From Paludibacteraceae bacterium (GTDB lineage Bacteria > Bacteroidota > Bacteroidia > Bacteroidales > Paludibacteraceae): a DNA stretch of 46,211 nt. The stretch spans positions 1 to 46,211 of the forward strand of contig CAJOEX010000008.1 of the NCBI GenBank assembly GCA_905233415.1, given 5' to 3'. The translations under genes and the position numbers were made by a program. A model generated the notes under the pieces. It searched no databases. It was not told the DNA's origin and saw only the letters and a list, made by a program, of their open reading frames with translations. Position 1 is the stretch's first letter; each line of letters opens with the position of its first letter. Shown piece by piece: positions 17,710-27,700 of this stretch.

Positions 17710-18222
17710 TTATTTAACTTTGCAGTAAAGTCCGTTTTGTTCAATCACTTCATCGCGTACAATTGCTTGTGGCGAAACCTTGAAATGAATGTAAATCAAA
17801 TCTCCCTGCCGAATCGTCATCAGTCGGCTTGCTTTGGCAATGGCTTCTGCTATAGGAATACTCAATTCGTCTCGCTCGATATGCAATGGCTCGTTTTCAA
17901 CAGACTTCCATGCTCCAACCGCCAGAGAGTAGTCAAAGCAAGTCGCTTCTGTCCGGCTTTTGCCGCTGCGTTTTGCTTCTTGCAGTCGGTCCCATGCTAC
18001 AAAATCTGCTCCTTGCGCAATGGCGTCAAAGTATCGGTCTGCAAACTTGGCGGCAATGCCTTTTCCCAAACGGCTGACACGCAAAACAATACAAGGCGAA
18101 AACCGCAAATCCTGCGAGTTGTCCGGCATAAAGAACGGCTTTCGGTTAACTAACAGACAGCTGTCGCCTTTCAGCGTCATTTCTGTCTGTCCGTCATAGT
18201 ATGTGAATCCGATTATTTTCAT
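17710..18222 (-). CDS. FAH-fold protein lacking the usual metal ligands
   Basis: A 170-residue protein resembling the fumarylacetoacetate hydrolase (FAH) family proteins of Bacteroidales, which are about 200 residues. The core pattern is kept: [14 protein letters not shown] (28-41), [20 protein letters not shown] (47-66), [19 protein letters not shown] (71-89). In active members the segment after the SxD motif reads E-x-E and supplies metal ligands. Here those places are Ser42 and Cys44, and only the later Asp73 remains. The usual TARD motif is VAWD. The protein is probably non-catalytic or changed in function. Its ATG overlaps the der stop (ATGA), so it is translationally coupled to der, and the frame is intact. 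Confidence 0.7.
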   Translation of the reverse strand: MKIIGFTYYDGQTEMTLKGDSCLLVNRKPFFMPDNSQDLRFSPCIVLRVSRLGKGIAAKFADRYFDAIAQGADFVAWDRLQEAKRSGKSRTEATCFDYSLAVGAWKSVENEPLHIERDELSIPIAEAIAKASRLMTIRQGDLIYIHFKVSPQAIVRDEVIEQNGLYCKVK

Positions 18223-19535
18223 TTGCTGCGGATAAAAATCTGCACAGGTGTGCCGTTAAAATCCCACCATTCGCGCAGTTTGTTTTCCAGGAATCTGCGA
18301 TATGGTTCTTTTACATATTGTGGCAGATTGGCAAAGAACACAAACGTCGGAACTTGCGTATTCGGCAACTGCGTACAGTATTTGATTTTGATGTATTTAC
18401 CTTTGGTTGCAGGTGGAGGATAATTCTCAATCAGCGGTAGGAACTTGTCGTTTAATTGTGCCGTCGGAATCTTCTTCTGTTTGTTTTCATAGACATGGAG
18501 TGCCGTTTCTATGACTTTGAAAATACGCTGTTTGGTAATAGCGCTGGTAAAAATGATTGGGAAGTCCGTAAACGGCGCAATCCGGTTGCGAATGGCGTGT
18601 TCAAAGGCTTTTATGTCGGCATTTGTCTTGCTTTCCACCAAATCCCATTTGTTGATGCAGACAACCAGTCCTTTCTTGTTCTTTTGAATCAGGCTGTAGA
18701 TGTTCAAATCTTGCGATTCGATACCGCGTGTCGCATCAATCATTAAAATACAAACGTCTGCATTCTCTATCGCACGAATGCTTCGCAAAACGGAGTAATA
18801 TTCCAAGTCCTCGTTCACTTTGGCTTTCTTGCGAATTCCGGCTGTATCCACCAAATAAAAGTCTTTCCCGAACTTGTTGTAGCGGGTGTAAATACTGTCT
18901 CTTGTTGTGCCGGCGATGTCTGTCACAATGGTTCTTTCTTCGCCGATAAAAGCGTTCAGCAGACTTGATTTGCCGGCATTCGGACGACCGACAATCGCAA
19001 ATCGCGGCAATTCTTCCTCTATTTCTTCGCCGTTGGCATCTTTGCGGAAGCGCGAGCAAATCTCATCCAGCAGTTCGCCTGTTCCCAGTCCGTTTTCGGC
19101 GCTCAGAATGAAAGGCTCTCCTAATCCGAGTTTGTAAAACTCTGGCGCGCCGTATTGTTGGTCAAAGGCATCCACTTTGTTCACGGCAAGTACCGTTGGT
19201 TTCTTCGCCTGCCGCAACAAATGGGCCACTTCCATATCAAACTGTGTCACTCCTTCGTTTACATCTACCACTAAAAGCACGACATCTGCTTCTTTGATGG
19301 CAAGATTTACTTGCCGGTTAATCTCCGACTCAAAAGTGTCGTCGCTTCCTACTACCCAACCGCCTGTGTCTATTACAGAGAATTCTTTACCGCACCACTC
19401 TGCATGACCGTATTGCCGGTCACGAGTCGTGCCTGCTTCGCCCATCACAATTGCCCGACGGGTCTTGGTTAAACGGTTAAATAACGTCGATTTCCCTACA
19501 TTAGGTCTTCCGACGATTGCTAATATATTTGCCAT
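18219..19535 (-). CDS. der: ribosome biogenesis GTPase Der (EngA)
   Basis: A 438-residue protein with two GTPase domains in tandem, the hallmark of Der. Domain 1 has GRPNVGKST (9-17), DTGGW and NKVD; domain 2 has GRPNAGKSS (about 182-190), DTAGIR and NKWD. A KH-like domain follows (about 355-438, with the segment [10 protein letters not shown] at the end). Der acts in the cytoplasm on assembly of the 50S ribosomal subunit. It starts 6 bases after the FKBP gene and its stop overlaps the next start. Length and motifs are standard. Confidence 0.97.
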   Translation of the reverse strand: MANILAIVGRPNVGKSTLFNRLTKTRRAIVMGEAGTTRDRQYGHAEWCGKEFSVIDTGGWVVGSDDTFESEINRQVNLAIKEADVVLLVVDVNEGVTQFDMEVAHLLRQAKKPTVLAVNKVDAFDQQYGAPEFYKLGLGEPFILSAENGLGTGELLDEICSRFRKDANGEEIEEELPRFAIVGRPNAGKSSLLNAFIGEERTIVTDIAGTTRDSIYTRYNKFGKDFYLVDTAGIRKKAKVNEDLEYYSVLRSIRAIENADVCILMIDATRGIESQDLNIYSLIQKNKKGLVVCINKWDLVESKTNADIKAFEHAIRNRIAPFTDFPIIFTSAITKQRIFKVIETALHVYENKQKKIPTAQLNDKFLPLIENYPPPATKGKYIKIKYCTQLPNTQVPTFVFFANLPQYVKEPYRRFLENKLREWWDFNGTPVQIFIRSK

Positions 19536-19541
19536 AAATCC

Positions 19542-20123
19542 TTATTTTTCACAGTTGTTGCAATTCGAGCCGCAGTCGCTTCCGCAATCGCCGCAGTTTC
19601 CGTGACAGCCGCCGCATTTATGCGGATTGCGGATGGCTTCCAATTCTTTCGGGTCTGCGGAACGAATAGCCAGAACTTCTCCTACAAAGTGCAAATCTTC
19701 CCCTGCAAACGGATGATTCAAATCTATGGTCACAGTCTTTATCCCGACATGTGCCACTTGCGCATTTACAATTTGCCCGTCTGTCGTCCGCATCGGAACA
19801 ATCGCGCCTTCATAGACACGGTCCGAATCAAATTCGTTATCTCCGTTATAGAACATTTTCTTGTCTAATTCCATAACTCCTGCTTCGTCGTAGTCGCCGT
19901 AAGCATCTTCGTGCATAATCCAAAAGTCGAATTTTGCACCTGCTTCGAGTCCCTCCAAAGCTTCTTCGAACTTTGGCAGCATCATCCCTTCGCCGTGACA
20001 ATACACCAGCGGTCGTTTGGCTGTTGCCTGTTCCATTAATTCTTCACGGCGATTGCCGTTTTCATCTTCTCCATTGATGAACATGTCATAAACGCATGTT
20101 ACTACTTTTTCTTTTGTTATCAT
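19542..20123 (-). CDS. slyD: SlyD-type FKBP peptidyl-prolyl isomerase with Cys-rich tail
   Basis: A 193-residue protein. The start is taken at ATG 20123, two bases past the lptD stop; the open frame extends further upstream only inside lptD. The FKBP domain is of SlyD type: PLVYCHGEGMMLPKFEEAL (about 38-56), the insert-in-flap chaperone domain (HEDAYGDYDEAGVMELDKKM) and the return strand DLNHPFAGEDLHFVGEVL. The last 25 residues hold seven cysteines and two histidines (HKCGGCHGNCGDCGSDCG and on), a metal-binding tail as in E. coli SlyD. It is a cytoplasmic prolyl isomerase and chaperone that may also buffer nickel or zinc. Confidence 0.9.
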   Translation of the reverse strand: MITKEKVVTCVYDMFINGEDENGNRREELMEQATAKRPLVYCHGEGMMLPKFEEALEGLEAGAKFDFWIMHEDAYGDYDEAGVMELDKKMFYNGDNEFDSDRVYEGAIVPMRTTDGQIVNAQVAHVGIKTVTIDLNHPFAGEDLHFVGEVLAIRSADPKELEAIRNPHKCGGCHGNCGDCGSDCGSNCNNCEK

Positions 20124-20124
20124 A

Positions 20125-22872
20125 TTACCACCAGGACACTTGTTTGTTTGTTGAGTCTGTACTTGATTTGTCATATTTGAGGTCTGCCAGCATCGATGCG
20201 TTAACGCCGATGTGGAAGTTATAGCTTTTGAATGGACCGATTGGCACGAAGCTGCACGACATGCTCCAGCAGTGCAAGTCTCTCGTAACGGTAAAGTTTG
20301 CACTGGAGAACTGTTTGGCTTTGAAGTCATAGCTGGCACTGCCGCTGATTTTCCAGCCGTTGCCTAAACCCAATGAACCGCTGAGACTCAGGTTGTGTGT
20401 CAGCTCCATTTTATATTGCATCTTTTCGTAGTCGAAAGTGCTGCTGTTGCCGTAGCGGACGGAGTAACTGATGCTCAAACTCCACGGGAACTCTGTCTTG
20501 GTGTAGCCGTCATCGGTTGTTTCGGCATGGCCAAGGTCCTTTCGTTTTCCGTTGTTGAGTGTGCCGTCCGGATTGGTCGTCATCGGGTCCATGTTTCCGT
20601 CGTCTTCCGGCGGTTCGTCACCTTTTTTCTTGCCGAACCATTTCTTGAAGGTCTGGTTGTTGAACGTATAACTCAGGCTGAAGTTTGTTCCGCTCCAGTG
20701 TGGGAATTTGCCGTTGTGCCAGTACTGTTTGTTGGTCCGAACCGGATTGCCGAGTGCGTTCAGCTCGTACATATACGGATCCAGCGTTGTACTCAGGTTT
20801 ATCGTGTAATTCACTTTCGGAAGTTTGAGACGCAGATTCACGGAGAACAAGTCCCAGTTCATCGAATCTGCAATGAAGTTATAGCCTCCGTTCAGACTGA
20901 TGTTGTCTATGACTGACCACACCTTGAACTGTTCTTTGCCGGTAGTGTCTTTGTCGTTGCGAATCTTCACTTCTATGTTATTTGCCACACCGAAGTTCAG
21001 CTTGGCGGAAGCACCGTTTGGTGCTGTTCCGTACATGGTGTTTTGGAACCGCGAATAGGTCTGGTGCACAAACACAGGATTTCCGTCAGCATCATATTCT
21101 TGTATTTTCAGTCCTGTTGCAGGGTCAATCTCGTTGGTATAGACCGGCTGGTCATATTCGCCGTAATAGCCCCAGCCGGATTTGCCGAAATCAGGGTGAT
21201 AGCTGAAGCCGATGCTTGGTGTTATGATATGCCTGAATTTATCCACTTTGCCTTTTGGGAACAGCTTTCGTGACGGCGTGTAAAATCCGTAAATCTTTGT
21301 TTGCAGGTTGATACTTGCGTCAAAGTCGAATACATTGTAGAAGCCGTTGGTTGTGTCTTTCCGCAAGGTTTGTGTGGCATGATCCCATGTCTGGTCAACC
21401 CGTTGGAAATACATTCGGTCCGTCAGACGGATGGACGGCGTCACGCTCAAATACTTGAGCACCGTGAACGATGCCGATATTGGTATGTTGTGTTTCAGTC
21501 CGGTTTGCCAGTCGCGCAGGAAATCCGAGTGCAGCAGCATGTCTTCTTTGATGCTGTTCACGGCGATTTTTCCGTTTCCGGTGTAGGAAAGGCTGATTTT
21601 CTCGTACCAGCGTTCTTTCCCTGCTTTGCGTTTCTTGAACTTGAATGGGAAGACGCGGCTCATGTTTACTGCCAAATCGGGTAGGGTAAGCGAAATCGTC
21701 GAATCTTTGGTGCGTTGGCTGATGAGTGCGCTCATCGTCACGCTCCACGGACTGTCAGGAAAACGCTGCGTATAACTGATACTCGATGATTTTGTGTTTT
21801 CCGAATTCAACTGCGGATTATAGTAACTGTTGATATTACTGCGGTTGTAGCCCGAAGTCGAGAAGTTTACGCTTGCGCTGAAGTTGTTGTACGGATTGGC
21901 TTTGCTGTCTTGGGTATGCGTCCAGGTTACCGAGAAGTTTGTTGCTTTCACGTAGTCCGGCATATCACGTTCGCCGGTTACATCGTTGCGGTAGTTGATG
22001 CTGATGTTTCCGCTGTATTTGTAGCGTTTGAGATATTTCGAACGCGCATACACAGCCCATGTTCCTTTTGTGTAGATATCGCCAGTAATCTCCAAATCCG
22101 CGTAGTCGCACAGCGCAAAGTAATAGCCGATGCCGCTCAAATACAAACCGCGTTCGTAGTTGTCGCCGAAACTGGGCATAATAAGTCCGCTGGAGTAGGT
22201 GCTTGTGAACGGGAAGAATCCGAACGGAATGGCCAATGGTAGTGGTACATCGCCCACAACCAGCCATGCAGGACCGGCTGCAATGTATTCGCCGGGCTTT
22301 ACTTTTGCTTTGGACAGACTGAGGTAGAAATGCGGATGGTCGTGTTGGTCGCAGGTTGTGTATTTGCCGCCGGCCATCATCATGACGTCGTCATCCATCT
22401 TTTTCGTCTTGTCCGCAATGATGTAGCCTTCACCTTGTTGCGTGACCACATTTCGGATAATTCCGCGTTTGGAGGACAGATTATAGACGATTTCATTCGA
22501 TTCATATTTGTCTTGTTTGTCCTTGAATACAGGTTTTCCGCGCCATTCGTTTTCGGTCGTGTCAAGTTTGCCTGTGGCATAAATCGTACTGCTGTCAAGG
22601 TTGCAACGGATAAAATCGGACTCCAATTCCATGTCTTCGTATTTAATGGTGCCTTTGCCGTGCAGATAGGCGTTGCCGCTGCCCGTCATCACCATTGAAT
22701 CCTGTGACGAATAACTGATGGGCGCGTCAATCTTGTCCGCATAGCAAATCCCTGACAGGAACACTGCCGCTATCCATAATACTATGTTTCTTTTAATCCC
22801 CAATACGCTGTTTCTTTTAATCCCCAATACGCTGTTTCTTTTAATCCCGAAACGATTTTCTTTTATCCCCAT
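20125..22872 (-). CDS. lptD: LPS-assembly outer-membrane protein LptD (Bacteroidota type)
   Basis: A 915-residue protein. Residues about 50-210 form the periplasmic OstA/LptA-like jellyroll (GSGNAYLHGKGTIKYEDMEL, GKLDTTENEWRGKPVF). The rest is a large beta barrel ending SWW. LptD with LptE inserts lipopolysaccharide into the outer leaflet. The N-terminus is odd: before the hydrophobic signal core (IVLWIAAVFLSGICYA) lie four copies of an octapeptide-like unit (GIKENRF, GIKRNSVL, GIKRNSVL, GIKRNIVL) encoded by a repeat that also fills the 5' leader. An internal TTG could be an alternative start and would drop most copies. First gene of a four-gene operon whose promoter lies at 23125-23156, about 240 bases upstream. 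Confidence 0.9.
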   Translation of the reverse strand: MGIKENRFGIKRNSVLGIKRNSVLGIKRNIVLWIAAVFLSGICYADKIDAPISYSSQDSMVMTGSGNAYLHGKGTIKYEDMELESDFIRCNLDSSTIYATGKLDTTENEWRGKPVFKDKQDKYESNEIVYNLSSKRGIIRNVVTQQGEGYIIADKTKKMDDDVMMMAGGKYTTCDQHDHPHFYLSLSKAKVKPGEYIAAGPAWLVVGDVPLPLAIPFGFFPFTSTYSSGLIMPSFGDNYERGLYLSGIGYYFALCDYADLEITGDIYTKGTWAVYARSKYLKRYKYSGNISINYRNDVTGERDMPDYVKATNFSVTWTHTQDSKANPYNNFSASVNFSTSGYNRSNINSYYNPQLNSENTKSSSISYTQRFPDSPWSVTMSALISQRTKDSTISLTLPDLAVNMSRVFPFKFKKRKAGKERWYEKISLSYTGNGKIAVNSIKEDMLLHSDFLRDWQTGLKHNIPISASFTVLKYLSVTPSIRLTDRMYFQRVDQTWDHATQTLRKDTTNGFYNVFDFDASINLQTKIYGFYTPSRKLFPKGKVDKFRHIITPSIGFSYHPDFGKSGWGYYGEYDQPVYTNEIDPATGLKIQEYDADGNPVFVHQTYSRFQNTMYGTAPNGASAKLNFGVANNIEVKIRNDKDTTGKEQFKVWSVIDNISLNGGYNFIADSMNWDLFSVNLRLKLPKVNYTINLSTTLDPYMYELNALGNPVRTNKQYWHNGKFPHWSGTNFSLSYTFNNQTFKKWFGKKKGDEPPEDDGNMDPMTTNPDGTLNNGKRKDLGHAETTDDGYTKTEFPWSLSISYSVRYGNSSTFDYEKMQYKMELTHNLSLSGSLGLGNGWKISGSASYDFKAKQFSSANFTVTRDLHCWSMSCSFVPIGPFKSYNFHIGVNASMLADLKYDKSSTDSTNKQVSWW

Positions 22873-23072
22873 GCCGGGACAAATCTTTCAATAATCAATT
22901 CCAATTCGCTACCGAAACGATTAAAGAATTTCTTTGCTTCTTTTTTTTCTTCTTCTCGCACCCAGTAATTGCGATGTGTCTTTTATCCTCAATACGATTT
23001 TCCTTTTATCCTCAATACGATTTTTCTTTTAATCTCCGATACGATGTTTCTTTTTTTATCCTCAATGACGAT
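22777..23072 (-). repeat. 23-24-bp tandem repeat spanning the lptD leader and signal peptide
   Basis: On the minus strand about four related units lie in the untranslated leader (about 23072 to 22979) and four in the coding start: 22869-22849 (21 bases), then 22848-22825, 22824-22801 and 22800-22777 (24 bases each). Common parts are GGATAAAAGAAAA and TCGTATTG. The two coding units at 22848-22801 are identical. Confidence 0.85.
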
Positions 23073-23124
23073 ATTTAACGTTCCATTATTTCGCAAAAGT
23101 GCATAATAACGCAAATTAAGCCTG

Positions 23125-23156
23125 CAAAAGTACAACAAAAATTGCATATATGCAAA
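23125..23156 (-). promoter_or_regulatory. promoter of the lptD-slyD-der-FAH operon
   Basis: On the minus strand TTTG (23153-23156, extended TTTGCATATA), 20 bases, TACTTTTG (23125-23132). The resulting leader is about 240 bases and carries the repeat array. Confidence 0.85.
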
Positions 23157-23190
23157 TTTTTTTTCGTTTTTTCTGCAAAGCAGCTGATTT

Positions 23191-23320
23191 CTCGCCCTTT
23201 ATCGCCGTTTCTGGCCATTTCTTGCCATTTATCTTCTTTTATTGCCGTTTCTATTTTTTTTATATTTTTGTGCTATACCTGCGCTTTTTTTGTGCTATAC
23301 TTGTGTTTTTTTGCATTTGC
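23191..23320. repeat. 10-bp tandem repeat and a 22-bp duplication in the divergent intergenic region
   Basis: Seven 10-bp blocks in register from 23191 to 23260 follow the pattern (C/A)T-x-GCC-(G/A)-TTT, for example ATCGCCGTTT, CTGGCCATTT, CTTGCCATTT and ATTGCCGTTT. Directly after it a TTTTTGTGCTATAC segment occurs twice about 23 bases apart (about 23264-23320). No gene is visible between 23157 and 23650. Confidence 0.65.
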
Positions 23321-23355
23321 TGTGCATTCTTGTATATATCTTTTTTCCTTACATT

Positions 23356-23410
23356 TAACCGTATGTTGACCGAATGTTAACCGTATGTTAACCGAATGTT
23401 AGTGCCGTCA
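23356..23410. repeat. 11-bp alternating tandem repeat upstream of the PCMD gene pair
   Basis: Four contiguous 11-bp units at 23356, 23367, 23378 and 23389 alternate TAACCGTATGT and T(A/G)ACCGAATGT. A degenerate fifth unit runs to 23410. The unit is the same as at 17671, 5.7 kb away. Confidence 0.85.
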
Positions 23411-23593
23411 ATTTCGGAGGGTTACAGATATCTTGTCTTAACCCTGTTGTTGAATTTACCTTCCAATACTCTATCTGTACCTTTCGTTAAAAATTTGAGT
23501 GTTAATATTAAAATTAGGAACGTTTTTCAGCATGAAAAATGTGCTATTTTACGGTATGTCTTAATAATCGTGTACTTTTTCATAACGCGTGCT

Positions 23594-23625
23594 ATTGTGT
23601 ACGTGCGCAAAAAGCAGTACTTTTG
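23594..23625 (+). promoter_or_regulatory. promoter of the PCMD gene pair
   Basis: ATTG (23594-23597), 20 bases, TACTTTTG (23618-23625). The -33 element has one mismatch. The ATG at 23651 lies about 20 bases after the expected transcript start. Confidence 0.65.
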
Positions 23626-23650
23626 CACCCGATTTTGTACAAAAGATATA

Positions 23651-24751
23651 ATGACAACAAAAAAACGTTTTTTTAGCCTGTCTATAGTCGCGATGACTAT
23701 GATGGCATTACAATTTTCAACGCCCGCTTTCGGGCAACAGCTTCCGGACTCTCATTTTGAGGATTGGTCCGACAGTTTCAATAAAGACATTCAGTTGAAA
23801 GCTTGGCACGGCAGCAACGTGTCACAATTGGGCTTTAAGTTCACGTTCCTTTTCCAAAAGGAAGGTCGTACCGGCTATTGCGGCTATGTAGCAGACCGTG
23901 AAATCGGCGCATTTGGTATCAAGGAAGTCGGTCCCGGTTATTTCGGACTTGGCACGGCTTGGCAGTATTTGAAAGGTTTGAGTACCGGTTCTGCTACTGC
24001 TGGAACTTACGGTGGTATCAAATTTGCACATCGTCCTGATTCAATGGTTGTGTGGATTAAACGTACTGGCGCAAATACCGACAAAGAGGATTTTCATCTT
24101 CTCTTTTATTCATGGATTGGAACGGCAAAAGGCACTAAGTACAAGAATAAGAACGGCGGATGCACAAGTGTTGAGCAAATCAACGAGGAAAGCGATGTCC
24201 GTCAGGCGTCTGATGGTAACGAGTGCGGAACGGACCAGTTGGCAACCCAAGTGGCAGAAGGTTGGTATCGTGCACGCGCAAACTATAAGGATTGGACCCG
24301 TATGAGTGTGCCCATCTATTATATGAGCGACGAAAAACCGGAAATGTGCAATGTGATTTTCTCTGCGGGAAACTATCCCGCTTTCCGTGCAAACAGCGGT
24401 CTTTACGACGGAAATGATTTGTATGTGGATGATGTGGAATTGGTTTATTCGGCTAAAATCCAGAAACTCATCGTTAATGGCGAGGAATGGGCAGATTTTA
24501 ATCCGAACAGCACGCAAGTACAGACTTGCCGGATTGCAAAAGGAGACGGCGAAGTCCGTATTGAAGCGCTTCGCGGAGTAGGTGAGATGAAGAACATAAA
24601 AGGACAGAAGATTTTGTGTCCGGGCCGACACTTGACGGAACAGGAAATGACTGTTACTAAAGGTGTCATCAACGGTACGCCGTGGATTATAACGGTTAAG
24701 TCCGAGGACGGAAAGTCCACACAGACATATAAGGTGAAAATAGTTAAATAA
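23651..24751 (+). CDS. secreted PCMD-domain protein (short paralogue of the giant protein)
   Basis: The start is placed at ATG 23651 because it follows the promoter and opens a signal peptide ending in FSTPAFGQQ; the upstream extension of the frame runs through the promoter and repeats. The 366-residue protein has a PCMD domain (putative carbohydrate metabolism domain) at about residues 34-265: the opening LPDSHFEDWSD, the central RPDSMVVWIKRTG, and the closing GNDLYVDDVELVYSA. One beta-sandwich of about 95 residues follows, and the protein then ends. It matches the first 360 residues of the product of the next gene throughout, so the two arose by duplication. No T9SS C-terminal domain is present, so the surface route is unclear. 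PCMD domains are thought to bind glycans; no enzyme activity is claimed. Confidence 0.8.
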   Translation: MTTKKRFFSLSIVAMTMMALQFSTPAFGQQLPDSHFEDWSDSFNKDIQLKAWHGSNVSQLGFKFTFLFQKEGRTGYCGYVADREIGAFGIKEVGPGYFGLGTAWQYLKGLSTGSATAGTYGGIKFAHRPDSMVVWIKRTGANTDKEDFHLLFYSWIGTAKGTKYKNKNGGCTSVEQINEESDVRQASDGNECGTDQLATQVAEGWYRARANYKDWTRMSVPIYYMSDEKPEMCNVIFSAGNYPAFRANSGLYDGNDLYVDDVELVYSAKIQKLIVNGEEWADFNPNSTQVQTCRIAKGDGEVRIEALRGVGEMKNIKGQKILCPGRHLTEQEMTVTKGVINGTPWIITVKSEDGKSTQTYKVKIVK

Positions 24752-24761
24752 TTTATATCCA

Positions 24762-27700
24762 ATGAAAAAGTTTTACGTTTTAGTAATCGGATTAGTAGCG
24801 TTGACGCTGCTGCCGGTAAAGGCACAACAACTGCCTAACAGTGATTTCGAGGATTGGAGCGGCGAGGCTTTTGACGGCGTCGCCCAACCGAAAACTTGGA
24901 ATTTTTCCAATGTGACCCAAATCGGTCTTCAGTTTAACTTCGCGCACCAGGAGGCTGGACATACCGGAAAGTATTCCGCTATGTGTCAGGACCAGGAAGT
25001 TGGTGCCATGGGTATCACGGAAACCAGCCCGAGTTATATTTCTTTGGGACAGCCGTGGGTATATTTGAGCAGTATTACTGCCGTTAACCAGGCAACTGCG
25101 GGTGATAAGGGCGGATATACATGGAAATATCGTCCTGATACCATGCAGGTATGGATTAAACGTACTGGTGACAATATTCTCAAAGAGGATTTCCACCTCT
25201 TGTATTATTCTTGGAAAGGCACAGCCAAATCCAGCAAGTACAAAGGCAAGAACGGTAACTGTACATCTGTCGGTTCTGCCTATGAGGATGAAGAAAGTGA
25301 TGTCCGTCAGGCATTGAATGCCAATGAGTGCGGTACAGATGTCAAAGCAACGCAGGTGGCTGAAGGATGGTGGCGTGAACGCAAGGAATATGGCTCTTGG
25401 ACATGTATTAATGTGCCGATTTATTACTTCACGGATGATGTGCCGGATAAATGTAATGTTATTTTCTCGGCATCCAACTACCCGAACTTCCGCGCAAATA
25501 GTGGTCTGTATGCCGGCAACTCGTTGTATGTGGATGATGTGAAGATGATTTACTCTTCCAAGATTCAAAGTCTGTACATTGGTGGCAAGAAATGGAACGG
25601 ATTTATTCCGACCTCTACTGAAGAACAGGAATACTCTTTGGGTGAAAGTGCTACGCAGATTCCGGAAATTTACGCGATGCGTGGTCAGGGAACACTTACA
25701 AACGTAAGAGGACAGTCTGCCACTTTCCCTGGACGTAAACTGACAAGCTCCGAATGTACAATCAAGTATGGCCAGATTGACGGGGAACCGACGATTATTA
25801 CCGTAAAGGCGGAAGACGGCAGCTCTACAACGATTTACAAGATTAAGTTCGTACGTGCTGCTTCCACCAACTCGCGCTTGGGAGGAATCCAAGTAAACGG
25901 TACTGATATTCCTGGCTTTAATGCGTATAAGTTTGATTATAACTATGAATTGCCTTATGGAACAACCGCGACTCCAAAACTGACTGTAATGCAGGCGGAG
26001 GATGCGCAGCAAGTAACTATCACTCAAGCGTCAAGCGTCACAGGAACGGCAACAGTCAAGGTCGTTGCTGCCGATAAGAAAACAACTTCAACATATACGG
26101 TGAAGTTCAGCGTTGCGAAACTGTCGGACAACACACTTAAAGACATTACGATTGATGGTGAGTCTCTCAAAGGATTCCTGCCGACAAAGAATATCTATAC
26201 GGTAGAATTGCCGCTCGGTACGTCTCAAGTGCCGAATATCAAAGCGGTTTCAGCATACAAAACCGGCGAACAGACGATTGAATATAACAATCAAGGCTTG
26301 GACAAGGCGTTTGAAATCAAAGTAACTGCGCCGGGTAACGCGCAAAGCCGTACATACAAACTTAACTTCAAGATAACCGCTTCATCATATGTTTATCTTG
26401 CGAACTTGCAGGTGGCTGGTTATGACATCAGTTTCGAACAGGCAAGAAAGATTTACTATGTTTCGCTGCCGGTCGGAACAAGCTCCATCCCGGAAGTTAC
26501 ATATACCGCTGGTGACAAGTACCAGAATATTGTGAAAACGACTGAAGTTGATACGGATAATCCAGACCGTACATGGGTGAAGATTGTGGTAACAGCTGGT
26601 AACGGCGACCAACTGACATATAAGATTGCATTTGACTTGATGCGGTCGGATGTAACTACCTTGAAAGGCATTTCTTTGGACGGAAAACCGTTGGCAGGCT
26701 TTGCGCCTGAGACGTTCCGTTATGATGTCGAATTGCCTATTGGAACAACCACGTTGCCGACTGTGACCTATACAAAAGGGGATGACTTGCAGACAGTTGT
26801 TGTCAAGAGTAGCGAAATCGACGAGTCGGATTATACCGCAAATACACGTCTGACTGTAACTGCTGACAATGGTGACCAGGCGGTTTATGTGATTAACTTC
26901 ACTATTGCACAAGCGAACAATACCACGCTGAACATGATTTATGTGGACGGTAAGGCGATTGAGGGCTTTGCTCCGAATACACGTGCATACAGTATTGTGC
27001 TGCCCCTGGGAACAAAGAACTGGCCGACGGTAACATGGGATAAACATGACGAATGGCAAACCGTGCAAACCCGTCAAGGTACATTTAACGCAGCAAAGGC
27101 CAACGAGATGAAACTGAGTGTGACATCCGGCGCTGGAACAGCAGATACCTACGTCCTGACGTTTACTGTAGCGGAAGCCAGCAAAAATACGGACCTGAAG
27201 AGTATTTCAGTAAACGGTAACGCTATTGCTAACTTTAGTGCAAGCACCTATGATTACGCGTACGCCTTGCCGATGGGAACAACAGCTGTTCCTACTGTTG
27301 CAGCTGAAAAAGCGGAAGAAGCCCAAACGCTCACAATCACGCAAGCCAAGACTGTAACGGGAAAAGCTATAATTAAAGTGGTTGCAGAGGACAAAAAGAC
27401 GTACAAGAACTATTCGGTACAGTTCAGTGTGGAACAGTCGTCAAATGTGGCGCTCACTTATATCGCTATTGGCGGTACAAATATCCAGGGATTTGACCCT
27501 GAAGTGCTGGAATATAGTATCGAACTGCCTGCCGGAACAACAACCCTTCCCGCAATTACATACGGCACGGATGGCTACCAAACGGTTTCTGTTCGTAACG
27601 AACTGGTGAACTTGAATGGTGACTACAAACTGGTGGTTACAGCTCCTTCGGGCGCTACGCGCACGTACGTAATCCATATAAGTGTTGTAACATCATCCAA

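Noticed and set aside
20124..20339. A 72-codon N-terminal extension of the FKBP protein.
   Set aside because: It overlaps the end of lptD in another frame; the ATG at 20123 matches the family start and follows the lptD stop.
23396..23650. An 85-codon N-terminal extension of the short PCMD protein.
   Set aside because: It would translate the repeat array and promoter; the ATG at 23651 opens a proper signal peptide.
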